From NCBI GenBank assembly GCA_905182985.1, contig CAJJDN010000018.1, positions 321,926-385,925 of the forward strand: a stretch of 64,000 bases of DNA, read 5' to 3'. Position 1 is the first letter of the stretch, and the number at the start of each line of letters is the position of its first letter. The stretch is from Paramecium sonneborni. Taxonomy: Eukaryota > Ciliophora > Oligohymenophorea > Peniculida > Parameciidae. A model generated the notes under the pieces. It saw nothing but the letters and a program-made list of their open reading frames with translations, ran no database searches and was not told the origin of the DNA. Positions 10,993 through 24,293 of this stretch are shown here, in pieces. Made by a program: the position numbers and the translations under genes.

Positions 10993-11673
10993 TCAGTTAT
11001 TTTTGCAATTGCATTCTAGTATACCTTCTTAATTAGAATCAACGAAACACGGGAAATGATATTTTTTATTACATTTTTCACAAATAAATGATGCTCCTTA
11101 TTTTTTACAAATAAAGCAGTCCTATATATTAATTCTTAAAATTTACTTAAGTTCTATATAATAGATAAACTTTGTCAAATTCTACTTATCCTGGATTATT
11201 AATATTTTTATAGCACTAAGAATGTGCCTGCAACTTTCTGATGGAATTTGGTACTACAATAATTTTTCCACAAGTGTTTTCATTTCCTTCAAAACATAAG
11301 CAACATGGTTTATTAATATTTGGTTCTGGAGTTATCCTTATAGGTAGTTTTTTCTCTTTATTCTAATGAACTTCATATTACACTTATTTTGGAGGGTTTA
11401 ACTCTAAATTATTATTTATGCTTGAGCCTTTAAATTTGCTTCTTGTAAGCATTTAATTAGAATTTTCCAAAAGTTTTTATACCATAATCTAGATTTATTC
11501 ATTAGCTTATAGCAATATTCTTCCAATTGATAATCCCTCCTAATAATTGGAACTCTTAATTGAGGGTAATCTTGGAATTACTAATCTAAGTAAATTAAAG
11601 TACCACTATAAACTGTATTTTATAAATCAACCATTTATTTGATTATTAAGTCTTTTAAAGTAGCAGTTTCCAT
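10993..11673 (-). CDS. Extended PHD protein, second assembly copy
   Basis: Base-for-base repeat of the gene at 9886-10566, with the same introns and zinc ligands. This copy has natural upstream sequence, so if one copy is collapsed this is the one joined to the real 5' flank. It is very unlikely to be a second gene. Confidence 0.8.
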
Positions 11674-11786
11674 TATAAATATTTAATTTGGTATAATTTT
11701 GTTTCTTTAAGTTTCTTTAAATAATCGAATCATGAGTCATTTATGAACTAATATAACCGATATTATATAGTATAATTATATAATAA

Positions 11787-11963
11787 ATGATGTCTTCATG
11801 TATTGAAAATTCATTTCATAAATTTCATTATTTAATGAAGACTTAAGTAAGCCAATAAAACACCCCTAAGTAAATTGAATTTGATAATGCAGAGCTGTTT
11901 CTAAATATTCATATAAAGAATCCTATTAATAAAGAACCCCACTTCGATAGGATAATTTTTTGA
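11787..11963 (+). CDS. Small ORF of 58 codons
   Basis: Starts ATG ATG and reads MSSCIENSFHKFHYLMKTQ, ending NPINKEPHFDRIIF before TGA. Codon content resembles nearby genes. It lies 50 nt upstream of the next coiled-coil gene and could be that gene's first exon, but I found no splice join that keeps frame. An in-frame 24-nt intron (GTAAGCC...CTAAG) is possible. Not recognised. Confidence 0.35.
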
Positions 11964-12013
11964 ATCTTTATGAAAAATATTTGAATTGTCAGGGAAGGAA
12001 AAGATCTCATTAA

Positions 12014-12686
12014 ATGGATGAAGCTAGAAGCCCTTTACAACAATCTACTTCCCTTCATTATTTAAATAAAAAAAATGAAGTTGGTGTACATAGATTTTCT
12101 CTCGATAATTTTAATTTGGATAAGAGGTAGTGTAATATATTTATATTAATGGATAGTTCCAAAGGATTAAAATCATATCTCACAACAATCAATAGTTCAA
12201 ATAGCATTTTAAATTAAAAGGCTAACAATTCATACTTTCCAAACAAAAATGATTCGAGTTAAGTTAGATCATAGACAGCAGATGGTTAAAGTGTGTTGAC
12301 AGATGAAATTGATAAAAAGCCTATTAAAGACAAATTCATTAGTATCATATTCAATTATTCTTATAGTAGATGTTATGTGTAAAACAAAGAGATTAACTGA
12401 GAAGCTTCAATAAATGAATAAATAAAACTAAAAAATGAAAGAGTCATAAAATTTAGCTTTTCTATTGAAAGGTCATTAATAGAAGAAATAATAATCATTT
12501 TCATCTTATGATCTCAAAAAGGTTTTAGCTAAAACTAAAATTATACTTGAAAATTACAAAAGAGAAAATAAATTACTTATTGAACATAATCTATTATTGA
12601 ATGATGAATTATAAGAATCATAAGATTAAATAAGATAGAAAAATGAAGAAATCTAAAGATTAAGATAAATGCTATATCAGTAATGA
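12014..12686 (+). CDS. Coiled-coil hypothetical protein
   Basis: About 205-215 residues. The N-terminal half is Ser/Asn-rich and disordered. After a 25-nt intron the protein becomes a long helix (CKTKRLTEKLQQMNKQNQKM, then AKTKIILENYKRENKLLIEH, ending in Gln/Glu/Arg heptads). A further in-frame 30-nt segment with GT...AG ends after DNFNLDK could also be an intron. No conserved domain is recognised. It ends 57 nt before the next + strand gene. Confidence 0.65.
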
Positions 12687-12743
12687 ATTTTATTATAACT
12701 AATCTTTCGGTAAAAATTTATTGTTTTTTTTTATAATAAAATT

Positions 12744-13122
12744 ATGATTAAAAAACCATAATTGTTCAATTTATTAAAACCAGTTAATGATGAATTTGAA
12801 GAAATCTCTTCTAAGTTATAAAAGCCATATATTGAAAATTAATTTGATATATCTTAAAGTAAAACTATCAAAGAATTATTAAGAATTATTGTATGCTATA
12901 GAAAAACCAACAATCAATACTAAAAATACTAATAGTTGTAGAAATAGTACTGGAAGATTGTCAGCATTTGATTTTTTAAATTAAAGTACAACAAATGTAA
13001 ATGAAAAGAAAACTTTCTTGATTGTATTAAAGTATTTTTAAAATGAAAATAAAAACGTTGTGATGGCAAGAAAATCTACAAATCTTTATGGGTTTTCAAA
13101 AGCATCATCAAAACTGAGATGA
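12744..13122 (+). CDS. Small Ser/Asn-rich hypothetical protein
   Basis: About 117 residues with one 25-nt intron: MIKKPQLFNLLKPVNDEFEE, then ...LLYAIEKPTINTKN, STGRLSAFDFLNQST and a basic end MARKSTNLYGFSKASSKLR. The splice is needed because the unspliced frame stops early. Not recognised. It converges on the MAPK gene with about 165 nt between stops. Confidence 0.55.
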
Positions 13123-13287
13123 ATTCTCAAAAATGTTTATATTTAAGAATAATATAAAATAGTTATAAGTCTCTCAAAATTCAAAATGTAACAATTAAAT
13201 TAAAAAGAACTATGTAAAATTTTCATAGATTTTAAATTTATGTAAAATAAAGTTATTTATTGTTGTTCTTGATAGATCTATGTAAAT

Positions 13288-14535
<1,248 letters not shown>

Positions 14536-14560
14536 GTATTTAATATTTAATTAATTAAAA
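14536..14560. promoter_or_regulatory. 25-nt divergent intergenic region between two kinase genes
   Basis: The entire space between the initiator ATGs of the MAPK (leftward) and the AGC kinase (rightward) is AT-only. Both transcripts must start inside or very near it, so it is either a shared minimal bidirectional promoter or one promoter element lies in the neighbour's coding sequence. No motif can be assigned. Confidence 0.5.
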
Positions 14561-15681
14561 ATGGGTATATGTTTTGGGATTTTAGATGAAGACAATTAAG
14601 AAGATTAAAAAAAGAATCCTATTTCAATAGAAGAATAAGCTGCTTAAAAAGATAAAGAAGAAGAAATAAGTTATTAAATTGAAAATTTCACATTTAAGAA
14701 TGTAATACAATAATTTAATGAATAGATACTTGGTAAAGGTGTTTTTGGAAAAGTCTTTTTGGCAGAACACATCAAAACAAAGTAATATTTCGCAATTAAA
14801 ATTATTAATAAAGAGCAACTAGAAAACTATAATTTTATAGAATCAGAACATTAGATTTTATAGTAAACATAAAGTCCTTTTATAATAAAACTTTATTTTA
14901 CTTTTGAAAAGATGAATAAGTTATATTTGGGAACAGAATTCGTAAATGGTGGAGACTTGTATGTCCATTTGAAAAAAAATATACAGTTTTCAGAAGAAAG
15001 AACAAGATTTTATGCAGTTGAATTAATCTTAGCATTAAAATATCTACATGAAAATAGAATTATCTATAGAGATTTAAAACCTGAAAATATATTATTGGAT
15101 CAATTTGGACATATCAAATTAACAGACTTTGGTTTATCGAAATTTAAATTTAGTAAAATTACTTATACAGCATGTGGAACACCAGAGTATGTTGCACCTG
15201 AAATATTGTTAGAATAAGGTTATAATGAATGTGTAGATTGGTATTCGTTAGTAATAAAGTTATACATCTTATATAGGGAATTCTGATATATTAGATGTTA
15301 TGTGGATCCATTCCATTCTATTCGTAAAAATAGGAAGATATGATAAATAAGAGATTATCTTAGCCTTTTGAATTTCCAAAATATTTGAATTTAAAAGCAA
15401 TTGATTTGATAGAGAGATTAACTGAAAATGAGGTTCATAATAGAGAGTTTCATTAAGGTTTCAAAACGTTTAGGGTTTAAGGGAGCAGAGGAAATCCTTC
15501 GACATCCTTTTTTTGAAAATATCGACCTAGAAGCAATGTCCAAAAGATAAGTAGAGCCACCTTTTAGACCATAATTAGAAGGAAAGAAAGATTTACGATA
15601 TTTAGATCCTGTAATAATAAATTATAATAAAAGGATTTATTACAATAAGACATTAAATTTGATGAAATATCAGATAATTGA
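14561..15681 (+). CDS. AGC-family protein kinase with possible N-myristoylation
   Basis: About 348 residues. MGICFG at the N-terminus offers Gly2 and Cys4 for acylation. Kinase motifs: [86 protein letters not shown]. The C-terminal AGC extension is present ([19 protein letters not shown]), but no clear FxxFxY hydrophobic motif is seen before the stop. Introns of 26, 25 and 23 nt. Closest in feel to PKA/S6K/SGK-type kinases; the subfamily is not certain. A ciliary or membrane site would fit the acylation signal but is inference. Confidence 0.9.
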
Positions 15682-15710
15682 TGATATATTATTAAATATA
15701 ATATTAATAT

Positions 15711-17204
15711 ATGAATTAAAATCCAATACCTTTACCAAAAGAGTATTAAATTCCTGATGATTTTCACTTAAATCTTAGAAATAGATTCTTAGATTTCTTT
15801 AAATAATAATTAGGAGAGTAAACAAAAAATAGCATAGTATTTCTCAAAGGAGCAGTAACTATTGATAAACTTGATGATGGTAAAAAGATTTACTAAAATT
15901 ACAATAGATTAACAATATAGAGTAGAGCAAGAAAGTAATTTCAAATATTTGTTTGGTTGTGAATTATTAGATTGTTATGGAATATTGGATGTTGAATCAG
16001 GAAAAGTTACAGTATTTGTACCAAAATATCCTGAATCATATAAAATGTGGATGGTTGTTTATAGTAATGAAGAAATTAAATAAAAATATAGATTAGATGA
16101 TGTACAATATGTTGATTAATTGGAATTATGGATTGAAAAATTTAAACCATCTCTCATTTATAGATATTATGGGACTGATTCAGATTCTAAATTAATTTCA
16201 TAATATCCTGATTTTCCTTATTTGTCTAAATATAATATAAATGATGAAGAATTATATTGGACTTTGAATGAGTGTAGAGTAAAAAAAACTAATTAAGAAA
16301 TTGAAATACTTAGATATGTTGCACTATTGGCAAGTGAATCTCATGAAAATGTCATGCGAAGAATAAGACCAGGAAATAAAGAGTATCAAATGGAAGCTCT
16401 ATTCAAATATCATAATTTTGTTTATAGTGGATGTAGATTTACACCTTATGAATGTATTTGTGCTTCTGGAACGGGTGGAGCTACATTACATTACATTGAA
16501 AATGATAAAACTATTGAAGAAAATTAATTAATTTTATCAGATATGGGTGCAAGATATTATGGATATAATAGTGATATTACAGTAACATTTCCAAGTAGTG
16601 GAAAATTTGATGAAAAATAATCAATTATTTATAATGCAGTTCTTGATGCTTAAAGATAAGTTTATGCTTCTCTAAAAGTAGGAGTAAATTGGGGAGATAT
16701 GCATCTTTTAGCTGAAAGAGTTATTACATAACATTTATTAGATGCTGGTTTACTTTTAGGAACAATTGAAGATTTAATGTAGAATAGAATAGGTAAGATC
16801 TTCTTTTGTCATGGATTGGGTCATTTATTAGGAATGAGAACTCATGATGTTGGTGGATATAATAAAGGTTGTCCTCCTAGAATACCAGGTATATTTTTAA
16901 TATTAAATATGTAGAGCTTTCATCATTAAGATTTAGAAGAGATTTAGAAGTTGGTATGGTATTTTCAAATGAACCTGGAATTTACTTTGTCGATTTTATA
17001 ATATAGGAAGCAGTGAAAGATGAAACAAAAATTAGATTTTTGAATCAGGAAAAAATTGCAGAATTTATGTATGTAGGTGGAGTTAGATTAGAAGATGATA
17101 TTGCATTAACAGAAAATGGTCCAGAAATACTTAATTTAGTTCCTAGATCAATAGTATAGGTAGAGGCATGTATGAGAGGTGAAGATTGGAAATTACTTTA
17201 ATGA
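15711..17204 (+). CDS. PEPD: Prolidase / Xaa-Pro dipeptidase (M24B)
   Basis: About 479 residues, close to the usual size of eukaryotic prolidase. The pita-bread metal ligands are all visible: two Asp in [20 protein letters not shown], His in [19 protein letters not shown], Glu in [11 protein letters not shown] and the final Glu in [14 protein letters not shown]. It splits Xaa-Pro dipeptides using two Mn or similar ions, in the cytosol. Two introns (28 and 26 nt). Its ATG is 29 nt after the stop of the AGC kinase gene on the same strand, an extremely short tandem gap. Confidence 0.95.
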
Positions 17205-17252
17205 ATAATATTTGTAATCATCATATAAAATAAATGAATTTAATTTATGAAT

Positions 17253-18963
17253 TATGATTGTAAAAGAACAGAGTCAAACTATTCCCCTTATTTTGAATAG
17301 GTTTCACTTAATAAATTAAAAAGAGATGAATATCATAGTCTTCAAAGAATTCACAATAATTCTGTTCGAAAAAATAAATTATTGTTGCCATCAATTGAAA
17401 ATAGTACACTTGAAGATATTTCTATGCATTTTACTAAATGTGTAACATCTAGCAAATCTCCAGATAAAAAAATGGATAAACTTCAAGTTAACAAATACTA
17501 ATTGGAATTTATTTAACAAAGCTTTTTAGAACTAGAATAAACTAAAATGTGTTTAACTATGAGAGATATGAGTAACATGAAAAATAAATTTAATTGTCAT
17601 TAAAGAATTATAGCAAATAAAGAACAATATACTGTTAGAAATTTAGAAAGATAAATGGGCAGTAATTTAGAAGATTATTCAAATTTAATGTACCTTCAAT
17701 AAATGCCACCTTAGACAAAAAATAAACCAGAAACAAATGTAGTTTTTTTTGAGGAAGCCTTAAATGCTTATTCGTATGCAATTCCGAGTAGAAGAGAATC
17801 AGCATAAATAGCTGTAATTAGAGATAAAGTTTACGTTTTTGGAGGAATGAGTGGAGCAGGTTTAAGTAGCGATTTATGGTCTTATGATATAAGTAATAAA
17901 TAATAATATGAATATAGAGAAATAGGAATGGTAGTTACATTAATCAGATATAAATTTAAAAGTTACTAATCATTCTATGATAGCTTGGAAACATATGTTA
18001 ATAATATTTGGAGGAAGTGGTTATTATGATCACAAGATGAAAATAAGATCAGTTTATTCAACACTAGCATTTTTTAATACTCAAACAAATCAATGGTCAA
18101 TGACATTAGAATCTATTGAACCTAGAAGAGAACATAAATCAGCTTTATATTTAGGAAAATATATGATAATAACAGGTGGTTTGGATTCTGGAGAATAATT
18201 ATTAAATGATACACTTATGTATTCTTTAGATTCAAGAAGATGGTTAGGATCTAAAATATATTTTGATGAAGGGATTGCTTAACATGCAATTTGTGAAGCT
18301 TTTGATTTTAAAAGAAATGTAGACACAATATATTTGTTTGGTGGAAAAACTAAATCTTTGGGTTCATTTCCATTAATGAGATTAGTATTTTCTGGTTAAG
18401 CACCTTAAAGTTGGGAAAGAGTCTAAGGAATAGGAGTAGCTCCATAAGGAAGATATAATCATACTATGGAATGTTTAAATGATAATTTAATATTAATTGG
18501 TGGCAGATCATAAACTATTTAAGAGTATTAAAATGAAATCTTATTATTTAATTTGATTTTAAGCTAATGGATTTAAGTAAAAAGATAAGGTTTAATGACT
18601 AAAAGATGGAGTCATTGCAGTTGTATTTTTGCTTCTAATATACTCTGTTTTGGAGGTATTGGTGAAGTTACTTATTTACCTCCTGTTGTTTTCTCAATTG
18701 AAACAGATTAATTTAAAATCAAAAACAAAATGGTTATCATTAAAAGATTATCAACAATTGCTGAAGATATGAAAAAACAAAATGAAGAATTTAAATAAAT
18801 TAAAAGAACATGTCGATTAGAAAAATTTAGAAAAGCATAAAAATTATATGAAAAAGTAACAACCTTTTTGCCATTACCTAAAATGAAAACACCTAAAATG
18901 AGATATGATATATGGATGCACTTTATAAGGAAAATCTTGCATTCTTTGAATTTAATTTTTTGA
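17253..18963 (+). CDS. Kelch-repeat beta-propeller protein
   Basis: About 561 residues with one 25-nt intron. Residues 1-150 are polar and partly helical. Then follow kelch blades with the typical hydrophobics-GG pattern: VYVFGGMSGAGLSSDLWSYD, MLIIFGGSGYY, MIITGGLDSGEQLLNDTLM, TIYLFGGKTKSLG, LILIGGRSQTI and ILCFGGIGEVTYLPP. A basic coiled-coil-like tail ends in a hydrophobic stretch. Kelch propellers are protein-binding scaffolds. The partner is unknown. An upstream out-of-frame ATG at 17246 gives an early shift, so 17253 was chosen. Confidence 0.85.
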
Positions 18964-19171
18964 GATTTATCAATTATTATATTTTTATCTTAGTTAATAA
19001 ATTTATATTTTCATTTTAATACTGAATTTATGGTAAATTCTATCTACTTAGTAAGGTTCATTAAAAAATATATAATAATTTAATATTTTCTATTACATAA
19101 ATAAATCTATATAATTTTTATTCTTTTTATGAAATATAAAATAAAAATAACTAATAAAATAGATATGAAAA

Positions 19172-20703
<1,532 letters not shown>

Positions 20704-20849
20704 ATAAATAAATATGGCGGCATTGAAAAAGATAGCATTAGTTTATAAATAGACATTAATACGTGAGTTTTCATATTATTGACAAAAGAAGTGTTAACAT
20801 TTAATTAAACAAGGAAATCTTTTAATTTAAAAATATAATTATAAATATA

Positions 20850-21198
20850 ATGGCATAATAATCATAAGCAGTAGCATATGCAGCACTTCTTTTGGCAGGT
20901 TCAAATACTCCATTAACAGCTGATAATGTAGAAAAATTGACAAAAAAAGTATTGAAATATTTGAAATGATTTACAGGCAGGGGTCAATGTTCCAAAATAA
21001 TTGGCAGCCGCATTTGTAAAAGCTTTCGAGGGTAAAGACATCATGAGTTTACTTTCTGTTGGAGGAGGATCAAGCTCAGCCCCAGCTGCTTAAACAACTT
21101 AAGCTGCTGCTAAACCAGCTGAAGCTCCTAAAGCAGTTGAAAAACCAAAAGACCCAGAGCCTGAAGAAGATGTTGATATGGGAGGTTTGTTTGATTGA
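20850..21198 (+). CDS. RPLP1: 60S acidic ribosomal protein P1
   Basis: About 106 residues, normal for P1. The N-terminal helical dimerisation domain (AYAALLLAGSNTPLTADNVE) is followed by the Ala/Pro hinge (APAAQTTQAAAKPAEAPKA) and the conserved acidic tip (EEDVDMGGLFD), which recruits elongation factors to the ribosomal stalk. One 28-nt intron ending TTTACAG, containing TGA codons that would stop the unspliced message. It lies divergently from IMPDH with about 147 nt between starts. Confidence 0.96.
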
Positions 21199-21382
21199 AA
21201 TCAATTACAATAGTACATTTATAATATATTTTAACTTTGCATTTTAATATTGCGAATTCTTTATTATTATTATTATTATTATATTTACCTTTTATACTAT
21301 ATATATTTTCTCTTTTAGAATATTTATCAGCATATCTCTTACTCAAATTTAATTAGATTTTTAATACTTTTAATATATTAAT

Positions 21383-21948
21383 TCATTATTGTTCAGTTTT
21401 TGTTTTTTTCCTTGTCTTCTCTGCATACTCGATAGCTTGATATAGTAATTTTTGTCTCTCTTACAATCTTTATAATTCTTTCTTCTTTTCCTCATACTCC
21501 ACTTTCTTACTATCTAATAATTAATTTGGCTATAATAAAATCTCTATATTACTATTCCAGAATCTTATCCTTCAGCATCAACCAATAAATTCCATAATTC
21601 TGTCATAAATGGTAAAGTATTTTTTTCAAAATATCCCATTATTTGAATACTCAGAACTTTTGGATCAGGTCCTCTAATATCTTCGCTTTATTGTTCTAAG
21701 TAATTAATTATTTATCTCTAAACTACTTCATCTTCTATCCCAATATACTAAATCATTTTTTTTTCTATCCAAGGTTTTATCACTGATAAATCAATCTAAA
21801 TATTATATTAATTATTATCTACATTTTTCATATTCAGCTTCCGATTAAATACTTCGGGCCATTATTTATTCATTATAAGTTTACGCTCCTTATCACCAAA
21901 ACGAGAATCCTAATCTGTTGAAGTACCTTTAAAAAAGTTTCCAGCCAT
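21383..21948 (-). CDS. PWI-domain splicing factor, SRRM1-like
   Basis: About 171 residues. The start AGNFFKGTSTDQDSRFGDKE and the PWI core (LSVIKPWIEKKMIQYIGIED, then YFEKNTLPFMTELWNLLVDA) match the N-terminus of SRm160/SRRM1, which binds RNA and the exon junction machinery. After the domain there is only a short Lys/Glu/Gln helix; the long Arg/Ser tail of animal SRRM1 is absent. Introns of 27 nt (frame-neutral, placed by homology) and 23 nt. Confidence 0.88.
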
Positions 21949-22202
21949 ATAAATACTTATAATAATTATTTACTATTCAAATTAAAATTTTGTATAAAAT
22001 TATTATTTTTTTTTAAAGAAATATTAATAAATTTTTTACTTTTTTTGAATCTCAAGTATTAAGATTATTAAAAAGAGATTAGAAGATTTAATTCTATCTC
22101 TTATGATATCAGTCATTTATATTTAAATTCTTGAATATAGTTTTATTTTAATCTTTTCAAATGAATAACTTATTTTATTTAGAAAGTCTAACACTTTGAG
22201 AA

Positions 22203-22705
22203 ATGAATCCAAATTATTCAAAAATGAATTACAATAATTTTTCAGTTTCAATTTAGAAAAAATCCATTTATTGATCAATTTTCTAATCTAAAAAACAAAA
22301 CTCTCTCCCATATTCTATTATCAAAGAATTACCTAAAAAAATGATAATATTTTCTTTAAGAGAGGGACCCTACTTTAAAATTGAAAGATAATCTATTTGA
22401 TAATTGAAATAATTTTTGACAAATATCAATCTCCTTTATTTGATCTTAATTATCTTAAAGAAGCTTTATTCATCTTAAGATTTTAGTTCAAATAATTTTT
22501 TTAGTGAAAATGCTTCTTTCTAAAATAGATGCTTTTAGAAAAAAATAGAAATATTAAATACTAAGGTTCATTAATTATAAACACCAACACTGAATTATTA
22601 AAAATTAAATTTTTATGATGAATAAAAAAATTTATTAAAATAAATGGCCTTAAATAGTAATGTAATTTAAAATGATAGCAATATATAAATAATTAATTAG
22701 ATAAT
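22203..22705 (+). pseudogene. Long ORF with two in-frame TGAs
   Basis: One continuous frame from ATG (MNPNYSKMNYNNFSVSIQKK) carries TGA at 22272-22274 and 22398-22400 but no frameshift, and stays coding-like on either side (SKKQNSLPYSIIKELPKKMI; FSSNNFFSENASFQNRCFQK; YDEQKNLLKQMALNSN). No GT...AG segment removes the stops. Trp would be plausible at both. Likely a recently dead gene; its 3' three-quarters lie in the assembly repeat and recur after 23540. Confidence 0.4.
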
Positions 22706-23047
22706 ATGTTTTCAACTCTCTATTTCTTACTAATTATACCAATGTTAATACTGATTGGAATTTGTAAAGTTTGCTTTTTTAAAAAATAAGGAAATAGAAG
22801 AGATTAGTTTGGAAGTTTATAGGAGCGGATGAAGAAAAAAATAGTTTTTGGTTATGCTGAATTAATGCAGACAATGAGTCAGGAAGATTTACAAATTTTA
22901 CAATAAACATATGAAAACACAATAAAGAATGCTTAGAGTATAGAAATTTAAGGAGGAAAGGTTTAAAGGTAATAGAAAAGTAGTAAAAAAGTGATATTTA
23001 TAGATGATTTGGATTAGTAATCAACAGAATAATCTAATTTAATTTGA
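22706..23047 (+). CDS. Small protein with N-terminal membrane segment
   Basis: 113 residues, single exon. The N-terminus STLYFLLIIPMLILIGICKV is a signal anchor or single TM helix followed by a positive cluster (KKQGNRRD), so the rest is probably cytosolic. The remainder is Gln/Lys/Glu-rich and helical. No family recognised. The stop TGA converges on the ABC1 gene. Duplicated at 23928 by the assembly repeat. Confidence 0.5.
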
Positions 23048-23071
23048 ATTAAATAAGTATATAAAGAATAA

Positions 23072-23538
23072 TCAAGCATCAAAAGTTTTTTCATCAGGAG
23101 TTTTAAAACCATATTATTCATGTATTCCCTAAAATTATTCCTTTTATTTTTATTCAAGAAAATCTTCAATTTTTTAATTTTTTTTCCATTTTAGCCATAT
23201 TGAGAGTAATGAATAGATTAATCCAGATACCCATAATCTTAATTCAAACATGAAACTTGAATGATACTTTTTATTGAATTTTTAGGATTCAAGAATATCG
23301 TTAAATTATTATGTACCTTATTATGCATATCTTGCCATAATATTGATTCTATTAACAAGACTTCCACATCTTTTATTGACAGATCTAACTAGATTCATAT
23401 TTCTATTAACAAAGAGTAAGTCTTTAGGAAATAAATCAGTTTATTTCATCATTTCTCTAATTTCCTCTTTCATTTTTAATTATAATTTCATAACATCTTC
23501 TTTAGTAACTTAATGACAATGAACAGGTTATTTCATTT
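23072..23538 (-). pseudogene. False 3' fragment of the ABC1 kinase gene
   Basis: Identical to the last part of the ABC1/ADCK gene (24294-24760), cut by the N at 23539. It is an assembly by-product, not a second gene. Confidence 0.85.
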
Positions 23539-23927
23539 NTTATCAAAGAATTACCTAAAAAAATGATAATATTTTCTTTAAGAGAGGGACCCTACTTTAA
23601 AATTGAAAGATAATCTATTTGATAATTGAAATAATTTTTGACAAATATCAATCTCCTTTATTTGATCTTAATTATCTTAAAGAAGCTTTATTCATCTTAA
23701 GATTTTAGTTCAAATAATTTTTTTAGTGAAAATGCTTCTTTCTAAAATAGATGCTTTTAGAAAAAAATAGAAATATTAAATACTAAGGTTCATTAATTAT
23801 AAACACCAACACTGAATTATTAAAAATTAAATTTTTATGATGAATAAAAAAATTTATTAAAATAAATGGCCTTAAATAGTAATGTAATTTAAAATGATAG
23901 CAATATATAAATAATTAATTAGATAAT

Positions 23928-24269
23928 ATGTTTTCAACTCTCTATTTCTTACTAATTATACCAATGTTAATACTGATTGGAATTTGTAAAGTTTGCTTTT
24001 TTAAAAAATAAGGAAATAGAAGAGATTAGTTTGGAAGTTTATAGGAGCGGATGAAGAAAAAAATAGTTTTTGGTTATGCTGAATTAATGCAGACAATGAG
24101 TCAGGAAGATTTACAAATTTTACAATAAACATATGAAAACACAATAAAGAATGCTTAGAGTATAGAAATTTAAGGAGGAAAGGTTTAAAGGTAATAGAAA
24201 AGTAGTAAAAAAGTGATATTTATAGATGATTTGGATTAGTAATCAACAGAATAATCTAATTTAATTTGA
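23928..24269 (+). CDS. Small membrane-anchored protein, second assembly copy
   Basis: Identical to the ORF at 22706-23047. Probably the same single locus written twice. Confidence 0.5.
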
Positions 24270-24293
24270 ATTAAATAAGTATATAAAGAATAA

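Larger units (their letters stand above)
9521..11733. repeat. Exact 1106-bp direct repeat split by one N (10627)
   Basis: Copy 1 is 9521-10626 and copy 2 is 10628-11733; they appear identical base for base where compared. The single N and the lack of divergence suggest two overlapping contig ends joined without merging. The true locus probably has one copy. Confidence 0.95.

Noticed and set aside
21128..21346. 72-codon minus-strand ORF over the P1 gene tail
   Set aside because: It is antisense to the P1 acidic tail and 3' flank, with no coding character of its own.
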